In this document: positions 9,359-22,584 of the stretch, piece after piece
Layout of the letters: every line of letters begins with the position of its first letter
Numbering within the stretch: the stretch's first letter is position 1
DNA from: Hawksworthiomyces lignivorus
Lineage: Eukaryota > Ascomycota > Sordariomycetes > Ophiostomatales > Ophiostomataceae
NCBI GenBank assembly: GCA_002917075.1
Contig: NTMA01000021.1
Coordinates: forward strand, 675,417-739,416
DNA length: 64,000 nt
Direction: 5' to 3'
Notes under the pieces: model-generated
Seen by the model: only the letters and a program-made list of their open reading frames with translations
Databases searched by the model: none
Told to the model about the DNA's origin: nothing
Made by a program: the position numbers and the translations under genes

Positions 9359-11225
9359 GAGTACATCGACATAAGCCTATGCGCCTTGAAAAAAAGGAAA
9401 AGAAGAAGACCAAAGAGGTGGAGAGGTGGAGCAATACGCACACTCACGTAGGGAAGCCCAACGACAAGATCCTACTGTGAAGAACCATGAATGCTGATCC
9501 GCACACCAAGTGGAGAAGCAGTGCTTTTTGGCCTTGCCACAACCTTCTGCGAATTTCGCGAACCAGAGTTCCACGGCCAATGCCGTAGAGCGCTGTTTCT
9601 TTGCTCTAAAAAAAAAAAAGCAAGGTTTCATATGGAGCTAGCACCCCAAGTTGGGAGGGCAAGGTATTCGTCAAAGGCAAGCCTAAGCACAGAACGCCAT
9701 AGGAAAATCTAAAGGTTTGAGGTACGAGTAATAGGCGTCAGGCATGGGATGACCAACCAACAGATGTCTCAATGAGAGGGGAAGAGGTCATTTAGTTAGC
9801 AATTCTCTGCAAGCCGACGAGGGGAAGGGGCCGGAATGGTGAGCAAATCGCAAACCGAGCTGTCGCAGACCGTCGATCAGATAGGGAAAAGAAACGAAAT
9901 GGAACAAAAAAGAACAGAACGAAACGGCCCCCAATTTACGGAGAACACGCAAAGAGCCTGTTTATTGCAAGGTGTGGGTAGCACGCACCGGCAGAGGCCA
10001 TCTCACTTTGTAGGTGGACGTGCATAGTTGAATGGGTGTGCATACTTCCCAAGTCACCTCAAGAATTTTATCATGCAGACAGTATTCATATGCACGAATT
10101 CTAAAACATTACGTTAAATTTCCGCAATCGTTGTGAGATGACGGTAGTATGGATGAGGCGCACAAAGTGGATTCGAGATGGCGATGCTATGGCGAATACC
10201 GCGAATGGACAGCACTGCAAGACGCCTGCTTTTCCATCTCAAAACACTCTAGGTCTAGACATATTTCTGGCTCTGCCTGGCACAGCACTGCTGCATACGG
10301 TACTGTCTTGTCATATTCAACAGATTTTCGGCATCCTCTTTTTGGTCGTATCTATTCTCCTCAGAAGATGTGCCTTCAGGGAATAGCATAACTCCGGGCA
10401 ATAGAACTGAACGATCCGCGTCTTTCTTCGACGATCGTATGTTTTTCCTTAAACAAAAAGAGCTCTCGTTTCTTGCTTTTCTTTGTGGTCTCTCCTCATA
10501 CAAGCACACGCTATCTAGGATTACGAATATTATTCCCCCGAGTCAAATCAGCCCCCGTGCTCCAGCATCTATTTTCTACATCGATTGTTTATTAATTTGT
10601 GCCGCCAGGTGACCCCCATGTAGGCATCGTTATTTGTCTGTTTTCACCTCCGTGCTCTTCCTCGCTTAACAATCGCATACAAAGAAAGAGGAAGGCTCGC
10701 CTTCTTACCAAAACACCGACCCGGCCGCACCACAAGGGTGCTGTCCCGTTTCACGGATGTACATGCTCGCTCGTGTGCATGCTGCCAAACTCCGGCCCCC
10801 CTTCCACTCAATTGTCTCATTTAGAAGTATCTGTGTGGATATCAACGGCGAGGTCCTACGTTTATTTTGGAAAGATTACTCGCGCACTATCACGCAAACC
10901 AACGCAAAAACCGTAGAAGGGTTTTCTCTAATTGGAAAGCTTACGCTCGTCTTTGTCTATGTCGTTTCTATTAATGTTTATTCGTATCGGTCGATCTCTC
11001 GTTTATTTCTGCGTGGCGACATTCAATTGATACAGCATCTGAAAGGGGACGAACAAGCCTGCGCGAATCAACGAGACACGAATGATCCAGGCTTGGCCTT
11101 TCTATGGCAGCATTCCAGAGTCTGGGAGAGAAAAACAGGCCAGCCAAATCACATTGTTTTATGCTGTCCAGTCACACTTGTTTTCGTCGGACTGTACGGC
11201 TATATGATAGTAGTGCCTTAATGAT

Positions 11226-11257
11226 GCGCACACTGGGTGCTCTTGTAGTGTGTGCGC
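11226..11257. repeat. Inverted repeat GCGCACAC / GTGTGCGC
   Basis: Eight-base arms at 11226-11233 and 11250-11257 are perfect reverse complements separated by 16 nt. It sits just ahead of a long pyrimidine tract (about 11405-11465). No gene is assigned nearby, so a regulatory role is only a guess. Confidence 0.5.
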
Positions 11258-14200
11258 TCGCGCACTGCATTAGTGATTGCACGTCACATCAGGATCTTAA
11301 ACCTCCATTCAGACTTCAGTCTGTGGATGAACGAATGCGCACTCGGACCATCTTGATGCAGGATTGGTGCGGAGTCTTGCTCGTCTACTCCTTGCTTTGT
11401 CTACGTAGTCTTTTTTCTCCTTCTCCTTCTTCTTCTCCTCCTCCTCCTCTCCGTCTGTCTCTTTCGCCTCGGCAGTTGTACGGTCACCGGTAGGATTTGC
11501 TGTACTGAAGAAGATGAAACAGCGTCACCCAAACTGAGCCACCTGTTTTTCTTAATCAAGATAAGGTGCAATCAACTTTATTTTTGTGGTGCTCTTTTAA
11601 TTGTGAGGCCACTATTCTTGCTCACTCGGACTTCTCAGTCCCTGCATGCATCGACTTTCATTCAGTCTCGCTCGGCAAAGTGTCGGGTTCCGATTCGGCC
11701 AGCCTCAGAATGAGAGATCGCCTTATTTTAATTCTGCGGTCTTCCCAGGCAACGGCTACCAGCAGGCTCTCGGGAAGCGGCAACAGCAATAACAAACCGA
11801 CGAGTCTCCCACCCCATCCATCCATTTCCTGGCGTCATTGCCCTCCCTTCATATACTTCACGTCCGCTCTACCTGCTGCGTCCCGTCTTGGCTTCGTGGG
11901 TGCCTTGGATGCTTCCAGAAGGATCCTACAGCAGCAGGTTTTGGTGCGGCGTTGGCTAGAGTACGGGCTGATAGCGTCCTCTCTCTCTCTCTGTTTTAGA
12001 TGCTGCGTCGTACCCGTTGTTTGCTTGCTCCTGTACAAAAGTCACCACTGCGGACACGATTGTATATCTTGCGCGGCACCCCTCTTTTTTTATCACTGGC
12101 TAAATCGTATATTAACCGCCCCCCTTATAGCGCTCCCTTATTTTTCTCGTCTTCCTAAGCAGATCACCATGTACAGCATCGCAGAAGAGAGTGCAGCTCT
12201 GCGTAAATCGGGAGATGAAAGGCTATCTCGAAGACGGGCGGGTACATTCTGATACTCTAGACATACACCTCAAAAGCAGTCCATTCCCAGCTCGTCGGGC
12301 TCCAAAAGGGAAACGAAGGGACGGCCGTTTGCCGTTTTCGGGCAATTTTGCCTCGCCCCGACAACCGTCCTCGGCCATACAAATCAGCTGCGCGTCTTCA
12401 TTGTCGCTCTCTTTTCTCTTGGGTTTCTCATCCCGCGAGCCTTGACGGGCTAGCAACATGAACAAGCCAAGCCAGCCGCACTCCGAGACCCAACAGGCAA
12501 TGCGTATTCGCAGCCATGCATATTTTTGGTCAGCTTCGCGCTCACCCCCCTCGTCCTCGTCCCCCAAATGTCCCAAAGATGGAGCTAGTGTATTATATTG
12601 GGCCTCTATTAAAACGCATGTCTCCTAATGCTTGTGATGTTTATTTTTGGTTATTCTGCCTTTGGTTGATTTGAAGCTTGCTTGCACTTCGGATGCTGTA
12701 GAAAGTACTAATACGATACATGTCGCCGATGTCCCTTTATTTACTCGATACATGAGCTCTCTCCACAGCTCTTCCACTTACCTCGTCAGCTCTCGAGGAG
12801 CATAATACCTCATTATTAAGGTCAAGGGTATTCTAGCACCTTTTTTGTGTAGAAATAAAAATGCAGTGGTGTTTTGTATACACGTTTCGCATTCGACGGG
12901 CGCTTAAGTTGATTTCGCTCTCGGTTGTTTTCGGATTCCCTCTCTGCGCGTGCACGGCTCTGCCTTGGCCTTTCTAATACGGACACAATATTCCGTAAAG
13001 ACGTCACCATTTCGCTAATGAATCAATTCTATCCTCTAAAAAGACCCATCTTGCACAGCAAAAAACATACGAGAGCAGAGCGGTAATATAGCCACGGGAA
13101 GCACGACGCAGATGATCGCATCGCCTGTTCCTGCAGGATCCTGGTCTCTTTTACAGCACCCGTCGCGAAAGGCGATCCCAAGGCGCGTCAATCAGGCGCT
13201 AAGTCTTTTCCATCCAGTAGGACCACAGGAATCGGATTCTCTACCCATGTAGAAGTAGAAAACAATAAAGCCCAAGGTATTTTGCAGCAATAAACAGTAC
13301 CGCAAGGTGCACAGAAAAAAATAAGAAGGGTGCTCCTAGACCAAACCAAATTCTAGAAGACAGACATGGGTATCGTGGAGAGTTTGGACCGAAGCCAGTG
13401 GAGAACCTTGCAGTGACATGTTCCTCCGGAGCAAATTTAACGTAACAATAGTTAGTCGTACATAAGCATATTTGAAGTCGGATCTAAAAAAAAGGGGCTG
13501 GAAGACACGAGATGGCGTGTTTCTAGAATACTGCCTATTTAAGAATAGCGCCACAGCTGTGCGGGTCCTTGCTCATCACGGCCATGCCGACCAGAGGCGG
13601 AAAAAGGGGAGCAAGCCGAGATCCTGAATAGGGCGATGAGGGCGACAAGAAAAAAAAAATGAAAAAGCGGAAAATGGAAACGAAACGGCGGATCTTTCCT
13701 TGCCCAAATCGGTTTCTATTACGCACTAGATATCTCGGAGGCGAGCGACGCCGGGGCCAACTTTTCGCGGGACGGCCAGGTCTCAAGATCTATATCCCAA
13801 GTAGGATGTTAAGTGGAACGCGAAAAATGAACTAAAGAGTGGACTCGGGCGTATTATTGTGTGGACATTGAGGTCCTCCCCATAGAAGACTTGCTTCGTC
13901 TAAAGCCTTCGCAAACCTTCGCAAGCCGCCGTAAGCCTTGCTTCGTTTCGACGATCAGCTCTTTTCTTGGGCTTGCTTCGTGGGTAGCGAACGTCGGATC
14001 CGGCCACATTATCGTAAGATGCTCTACCTGCCAACATTGGACTGCGATGAAAATAAACCAGACATCCCAAAGCGTAGACGAAGCTATTAGCACACCGCAT
14101 CGTAAACCGCGGTCCCTTTGCGATAAATTCAAGCACTGCTATGTTCTAGTTTGTAACCCTGCATCATTTTCTAACGTACAATTTGGCCGAGCCGCCTTGC

Positions 14201-14625
14201 GTGGGAATCATCTATCCCTCCTCCGTTGCGGTACTGACTACCGCATCTGCAGCGACCGCATCTCCGCCGCCCTGTACTACTTGTCCCTGTGCTCCCATGG
14301 TGTTTCCTTCAAATTCAATGCGTCTCTTGTGTCTCCAGTGTCCGTGTGCATGCTCTTCGTCGCCGCTATATTTCCTTCTTACACGTGTAAAACCAGCCGA
14401 TTGGTCTGCCTTCTCATCCGATAGCGCCTGTCGCTCTGTCCAAAAAAAAAAGCCGCCCAAAAAAAACCAAAACCAAAATGCCAAATATGACAATACCATG
14501 CCGTTATAGGAAAGATGCCATCTGGGCACTGTAAATGAAGACTAGGAAAAAGAAATACGAGCAGATCGAAGAGCAAAATTCCTGAGCTCTTTGCCCTCGG
14601 CTTTCTCTAGCTATCTGTCAGGGCC

Positions 14626-17392
14626 TCATAACCCGGCCAGATCAAGATCGCCAGAGAAGCCACCATTGATGAGCGTGGCAGCAATGCGATCTCGCTGGAG
14701 TGGCATCTCAACGGCTCCGTAAAAGGAAGGATCTAAGCCGAGCGAGACGAAGAGGGCATTGGTGACCGTGTGCACGCCGCAGTCCCATCCGTTGGTCTGC
14801 CGTGGCGAGTCGTAGTGCTGCACCCTCCACTTGTCTGAGAATTTGTCTTTGAGGAGCTCCCGGACCCAGCGCATGACCATGTCGGTTACAGCACGCCGAC
14901 CGGCACCATTGCTGCCCAACGAGTCCATATGAGTGACGGTTGCCCGCCCCGGTCGGACAACCACGAGCGTCCAGTGGCTGGCTTCACAGATGGGGATCAG
15001 GATGGTTTCAATTTTCAGAAAATTGTCCTTGGTCACGCCAACCCGCTTCATCCACCGTTCTGTGCCAGCAGCGCCTTTGCTAGAGAGCGGCTTCCAGAAG
15101 AATGAGGTGAACGCGTGGCACTTGGGCGTCTGCGTCTTAGGATTCGTAATGCCGGCCTTTGCATTGATATAATTGGCTAAGTGTAGCAGGAAGCCGTTTA
15201 CAATTTCATCGTTGAGCCACTCTGACTTGGGAACGACCGTTCGGAAATCCTTGCTCTTGAGAGCCGTCCCTTCGGGCGACTTGGCCACATCCTTGCTGGG
15301 ATCAGCACGAACAGCTGAGTTGACGCGGGAATGCCACGACTGGGAGAGTGCACCGATGACCTGCCGCATGGGTGGCCGCAGCCCTGAGCTTTTTGCGAGT
15401 TCCTCCTCTTCTTTTCTTCGGCGTTCTTCTTCTTTTCGCCGGAACTCTGCCTCTCTCTTTAATCGTGCGGCCTCTTGTGTGGCACGCTTGTGTTCTGCGA
15501 TCAGACGTAGCTCTTCGGCCTTGGCAGCGCTGATTCTGAGACGCGGCGCCTCGAGATCGTCATCCTCTGGGAACACGGCCGACCAGGGAAGCCGTTGCTG
15601 TTGCTGGGTTGCCTGCAGGGCAGCAGCGACAATGTCGTTTTCCTCGTCAGTTGTCGGCTCTGTTGCTGCTGGGGAGGGAGGCAATGGTATGGACGCTGCG
15701 GCAGCGGCGGCTGTAGCAGCTACAGCTTCTGCCTCGGCAATGGCAGCCTTCGCTTTCTGGAGTTCAGAGCGCCTGTCCCTCTCGATACGACCGCGCTTTA
15801 AAAGCCTGGGATCGGGAGTGACCGGTTTCGCTTTTCGCTTTGCTGGTATTCGATAATCCTTAATGGCAGACAAGGCGTCATACCGGTTGAATTTCAATCC
15901 AGCTTCCGATGTTGTTCGGTATCGCTCGTAAAGCAGAGGCTGCGAAGGCGCGATGAAGAGGGAACGCCCGTCGGCAGATCTTCGAGCTTTCTTAATCGAT
16001 GCTGCTGCAGCACTGGTGATTCTGGTACGGCGGGTCTCCTCTTGTGATAGCAAGCTCGATGCACTTTCACTGCCCAAGCGGCACACTTGCTGAAGCTCTT
16101 CTGGGTGTCGGCGGGCACCAGGCGTGGTACCCTTCTCACCAAGCCAGAAGTTGCGGAGCTCTTCTGCAGTAACAGATTCCACGATTCCGTCGTTGTCGTC
16201 AAACAGGTATCCCGGGTGACGGTTCACTTTCTCCACGAGGACAAAACTGAGGATGGGTTGCTGCCGATGGAATGCCTCTAGATCGACAAGGATTTTCATT
16301 AAAGCCACTTGGGAGTTGTGCATGCCCGGGTGTCCCCATTGGTGTGTCTGTTGGATAGCGAAGGCGAGAAAATCGCCAACCGCACAGAGACCGCAGCCCT
16401 CGTTCCAGAACTGTTGTATCGATGCGCGCAGTTCTTCATAAGGTACCACACCCTGTGTCTTCATAATATTGAAGTTCTCGGGTGCGTAGAAATTGGTTAT
16501 CCATCGCTCAGTCGCTTCGAGCACTTTGAGGAATTCGACCACTGTCTCTTGCCATGTCTGTTCCGTATTGCGGCCGAATCTCTCGAGCATAAAATTATGG
16601 ACAACGGCGGAAAGGCGGGTCTCTTTGTAGTTTCCGGTATCGTCGAAGCGTCGAACGATCGGATCAGGGTAGTGGCAATGTGTTACATTTCCAGCCTCAA
16701 TGTCATCCTTCCAAGCACGCAGTAGCGATGCGACGGATTCAAAGCCCGCAGGCGTAATGTAGTCGTGCGGGCCATCGCGCCATACGAGCTCGTAATCCGG
16801 GTTAACAAACGGAGTAGGCAGGTTGTCTTTCGGCGATGATGCTGGAGGTTTTAGTCGATCGACAGTGAGCGAGATTTGAGACGAAGCTTGAGATGCCTTT
16901 TGACGCGCTTCGGGGGAGTCCTCCACAGGGACTGCGTACAGATCATCAGTGTCTCGTCATGTACAAGGGCAGGAAAGGAGAACATAGAAAGCAAGACTAG
17001 AACCTACCATGATGAAGAAGCCTCTCGGAAATGAACGAGAAGCCGTTCCACAACAGCTCCTTCAAATCCTCTGGCCGCATCGCGGCGGCCGTGGCGCGCA
17101 GCCAGCCAAGCAGTCTAGGAATCCAGTTGGCGGTGATCCTTCTTTCCTGCAGAATGTTGGTTGTCTGTTCTTCGTTTCTTTCTACCCTTCCATCATCTCC
17201 AGGCCAAAGAAAACAAACCTCTAAAGCTTGGGAAGTGCGCGTCTCCGTCTGCGCTTGCGATACGGTCAGACGGTGCTCGTCGGCGGGATCGTTTTCGTTG
17301 ATCTCCTCGTGTTGCGACGGACCAGGTCGACGGGGCTCAAAGAGCGAAGAAATAAGCTGCTGCACAGAAGTGAAGAAACAGTCGATTGCCAT
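14626..17392 (-). CDS. Ulp1-type SUMO protease (peptidase C48)
   Basis: Two exons, 17392-17008 and 16931-14626, are joined across a 76-nt GTAGGT...CGCAG intron in phase 1, giving 896 residues. The C-terminal 220 residues are a classic Ulp1 cysteine protease domain. His781 lies in ASHWTL, Asp798 in THMDS, Gln840 and Cys846 in RQTNGWDCG; the His-Asp-Cys spacings (17 and 48) match the family. The domain opens with the substrate-binding motif SEWLNDEIVNGFL. Ahead of it lie an Ala-rich linker and a charged coiled-coil segment (RLKREAEFRRKEEERRRKEE) near residue 630. The N-terminal third (ELVWRDGPHDYITPAGFE onward) looks folded and conserved but I do not recognise it. Ulp1 enzymes mature SUMO and remove it from targets, usually at the nuclear pore or in the nucleus. 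The start at 17392 is the only ATG that opens the first exon. Family assignment is firm; the paralogue (Ulp1 or Ulp2 class) leans to Ulp1 because the domain is C-terminal. Confidence 0.93.
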
Positions 17393-18353
17393 GTGTAAGG
17401 GATCGCTTGCGCGGTCCCCTTCGGCCGTTGTTGTTGTGCTGAGAGGAGGGGTGTACGTCGTCGTTAGAAAAGTTGAATGTAGCCATGCGCTTTTGTTTGC
17501 AATGGTACTACTCGCTCGGATCGAGCTGCTCTTTCTTTGTCTTGTCAGAGGCGAAAGCCATTGGCTCCCCGCAGAAGGAAAGGCGCTGGTCCTAGGCGCA
17601 CGCTGCTATTGGTTGAAACTCGATTTCATCGCATATGCGACTATAGGTTTTTCTTATTACTACTATATGTATATTCGTATTCAAATCTACGCCTATTTAC
17701 ATAACATTTGCTCTCTGGACTTACACTGATATCTCTATGGTCGCTGGTTTCTGAGCGCTGTGGGTTTTCTCACCATAAACAACAGAGCTTGGCAAAAGTT
17801 CGTTTGAGATATCCTTTGGAAACTCAATTATCTAATATAGAGATGTTATAAAACATTAGTATAAGAAATTAGTGCTAGAAATAACGAGCACCCCAGAGCA
17901 AAATGATGCCGTCTTAAAATTATGACTTGTTCTCTCTCTCTCTCTCTCTCTCTCTCCTTTTTTTTTTTTTTTTTTGCAGCCTACTCGTAGGTAACAAGTT
18001 ATACAACTAAACTTCTGTCAATTGTCTTTTGCAATCTAGATAAGGGAATAGATGTTGAATTTTTGTTGGGTTTTACAGTGAGGAAATGAGTAGTTGATTT
18101 TGAAATGCTCTTGAGACTTTAAAGATAGAACTGGCTCTAAAAGTTTGTTCATAATATAAGACTTTGTTTTTGCAAATCCTATTGGCGATGGGCTGGGCTT
18201 TATATACAATAGCAATCTATAGCTCTCGTACTCGGAGTAAAGCTATTCTAAAAAAAAAAGGGTTGAATCTTGGTCGCTTAACTTTCGCTTACTTTCTCGT
18301 TTCTCATCTCTCCCCTCCCATCAGTAGCCTCCCCTCTTCCCAATGTCATTACT
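17393..18353. other. Intergenic stretch, no gene seen
   Basis: It lies between the SUMO protease start and the monooxygenase 3' end, both on the minus strand, so it should contain the protease promoter and the monooxygenase 3' end. It holds a TC/T simple repeat (17931-17975) and otherwise AT-rich DNA. No further gene is supported. Confidence 0.5.
17931..17975. repeat. TC dinucleotide tract followed by T18
   Basis: Thirteen TC units (17931-17956) run into C and then 18 consecutive T (17958-17975). Such pyrimidine tracts are common in fungal promoters and are length-variable; this one is about 540 bp upstream of the SUMO protease start codon. Confidence 0.9.
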
Positions 18354-20595
<2,242 letters not shown>

Positions 20596-22069
20596 TTGCC
20601 AAGTGGTGACTGCGGCTGATCTTTCGAACCAAAAAAAAACAAACCTTCCAAAGTCGCGGTTGGACGTCTTAAAGATTTCTATAAACTAGTCTCGGAGCTA
20701 TATGCCACAGCAACGACGGAAAGGAAACCAAGGTTGGTATGGTATACTACTGAATATGTACAGGTTGCTTGTGCATCAAGATGTTCGGCAGGGTGGGGAT
20801 GACAGCAGAGGTCTTGATGTTATTTTTCCTTCGATGCGGTTAAAGGGCACGGCATAACCTGGGTCCAGCAGCGACCTTAAATATTATAGAATAGAATCGC
20901 ACCTCTACAATCTCAGCCTCCCTTACCAACGCCACCTTGTCAAAACGTAGCATCACCAAATGATTACTACCCTTGGTTTGGAATGGTCATATTTTCAATG
21001 GCAGCTAAGCTGCCGTGCGGCATTGCAATCGGTAAGTCCTGTAATAGGCGGGCGATTGAAATATCCCCAGCAGAAAATCGCCTAATCGCGCTCTCTAGGA
21101 AAAGCAGTCGATACAAATGGCCAAAAAAAGGGAATAAGATGGATAAGGTGGGACTAGTGGATCAGCAGGCATCTTGTGGGGAGGCGATGCGGACCCGTTG
21201 CTAGATTCGGGAGATACGCACGGTAAATGAGGCGAGTTGGGGAAAAAGCACTTACATTTACCAAATATGTCCGCGTATGTATGTTCGTGTTAGGAAAATA
21301 GCGCCTCATGAGCGTGCGTCGTAATATGAGTAGTTGTAAAACGCGCATGCGCGCTAACACAGAGGCGCCGTTTCTGATCCTTTTGATTCAGGTACTTGTA
21401 CAGATACTGCACAATAATGCTGCATGCACTTGTATCTAAAGCGGCGACTCCCGTTTTTGATGCTGGGTTATTTGCGCCTGACAAGTCCGGAACAATATCT
21501 TTCCTAACGTCTTTGTTAACCGCCTTCGAGAGCCGAGTAGAAGCCAATTGAGAGACAAGTGTCAAGTTTAAAATTGTCGGGATTTCTACGCTCTCGACGG
21601 TTCACGATGTCGGTAAGTTGGGAAACGTTTCTATCAAACTGCGCCATGTCAAGGAAAAACTCAATTTCGCAAGGTTTGGGCCTCCGACATATGGGGAACC
21701 CGCGACTCTTGCTGAATACATACACTAATTCGTAGCACTTATAGTAACCTGCATATTATAGCGATTGATAATAAGAGTTTGTCTGGTAAGGCTGAGTTGG
21801 GACAACCGTGGGAAAGGGATACTGGGAGAGTGAAAGGGGGAGGAGGTTGAGGTCAGAGGATTTTGAATGAAACAGAAGGGCGGGAAACAAGGAATCAAAG
21901 AGTGAAAGGGTGCGTTGTCGTGAATACATTGTTTGCAGCTTCTTCAAATATCCTACGATATGGAACTATCAGATGCGAGAATGTCCCAGGAGTTTACAAA
22001 CAACAAAGCCATTAGAATTCCATGTTTTCCCAGCCCGCTCCATTTATTTTCACTGCCTCTAGATGGACC
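20596..22069. other. Intergenic stretch with a weak coding-like patch
   Basis: It holds the upstream side of the monooxygenase gene. At about 21290-21725 on the minus strand two overlapping frames look mildly protein-like: one starts at an ATG near 21723 and contains MAQFDRNVSQLTDIVNRRER, the other continues with DLSGANNPASKTGVAALDTS. No splice or single-frame model joins them cleanly, so I do not call a gene. The rest shows nothing I can name. Confidence 0.4.
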
Positions 22070-22386
22070 ATGACCGACTTAGAATTTGGTATCGATATTG
22101 ATATCAACATCAAGTTTCTTGACCAGGTAACGGCCATTCAAGTATCGGCCCTTTTTCACTAAACAAACGGCGCAAATAGCGGAGAATTCCTTGATGTTTT
22201 CTGGTTACTCTAAAATGCTTCAACTTCAAACAGGAACATTAGGTGACACGGTATACGTCGACCTTTGTCCATTGAGGGCAGTACCTTTTTTATTTTCAGC
22301 TCGTCCTCAATGAGTCTGAACCCATTGATGTACTCGACTACCACTTGGACCATTATGAGTTTGCCAATGAACTCTTGCTGTATTAG
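22070..22386 (+). CDS. Possible small acidic protein (47 residues, two exons)
   Basis: Exons 22070-22126 and 22300-22386 join in phase 0 across a 173-nt intron (GTAACG...TTTTCAG). Exon 1 encodes MTDLEFGIDIDINIKFLDQ. Exon 2 continues LVLNESEPIDVLDYHLDHY and ends ELLLY before TAG. The amino-acid use is markedly coding-like (acidic, alternating Asp/Ile/Leu, no low complexity) in otherwise AT-rich DNA. I recognise no family. The intron is longer than most here and has no clear CTAAC/CTGAC branch close to the acceptor, so the middle may hide another exon or the two pieces may belong to a different model. It lies about 200 bp ahead of the gene at 22585, same strand. It could be a real small gene, an unannotated upstream exon set of that gene, or chance. 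Confidence 0.35.
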
Positions 22387-22584
22387 TAAATAATAGGATA
22401 AAAGCTAATTCTTTCTCTGTCCTTCATCCATTTTTTGTACTTGTTACCCCTTTTCATAAAAACATCAAACCCAGACATAACTCATTCGACGTCGAGAGCA
22501 TATATCGGCTTTGTTTCTTCTTTTTTTTAGTGCTACCAACTACTTTGTACTGTAGAGTCAACTCCTGCAAGGTTTCCTACGAAG

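Larger units (their letters stand above)
6737..14625. other. Long gene-poor region (about 7.9 kb)
   Basis: I could not support any protein gene here. The DNA is a patchwork of purine-rich strand (about 6950-7550), a near-tandem GCAAATGG-type motif (7727-7765), pyrimidine tracts (for example 11405-11465), poly-A/T runs and small inverted repeats. Open frames of 100-230 codons exist (for example 11566-12252 +, 10757-11221 +, 13861-14424 +), but they read as Cys/Ser/Leu/Phe-rich frame noise from pyrimidine tracts and lack conserved motifs. It lies upstream of the RGS gene and downstream of the SUMO protease gene. It could be an unusually long regulatory region or untranslated leader of the RGS gene, or hold non-coding RNA; none of this can be shown from sequence alone. 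Confidence 0.55.

Noticed and set aside
10757..11221. 154-codon open frame
   Set aside because: No conserved text; AT-rich with varied frames; probably chance.
11566..12252. 228-codon open frame in the gene-poor region
   Set aside because: It reads as Cys/Ser/Leu/Phe-rich noise through CT and T tracts, with no motif and no coding-like neighbours.
13861..14424. 187-codon plus-strand frame downstream of the SUMO protease gene
   Set aside because: No domain or motif; overlaps a degenerate minisatellite and ends in AT-rich DNA.
15173..15856. 227-codon frame opposite the SUMO protease gene
   Set aside because: Shadow of the coding strand; Ser/Arg-rich mirror of the Ala/Glu-rich linker.
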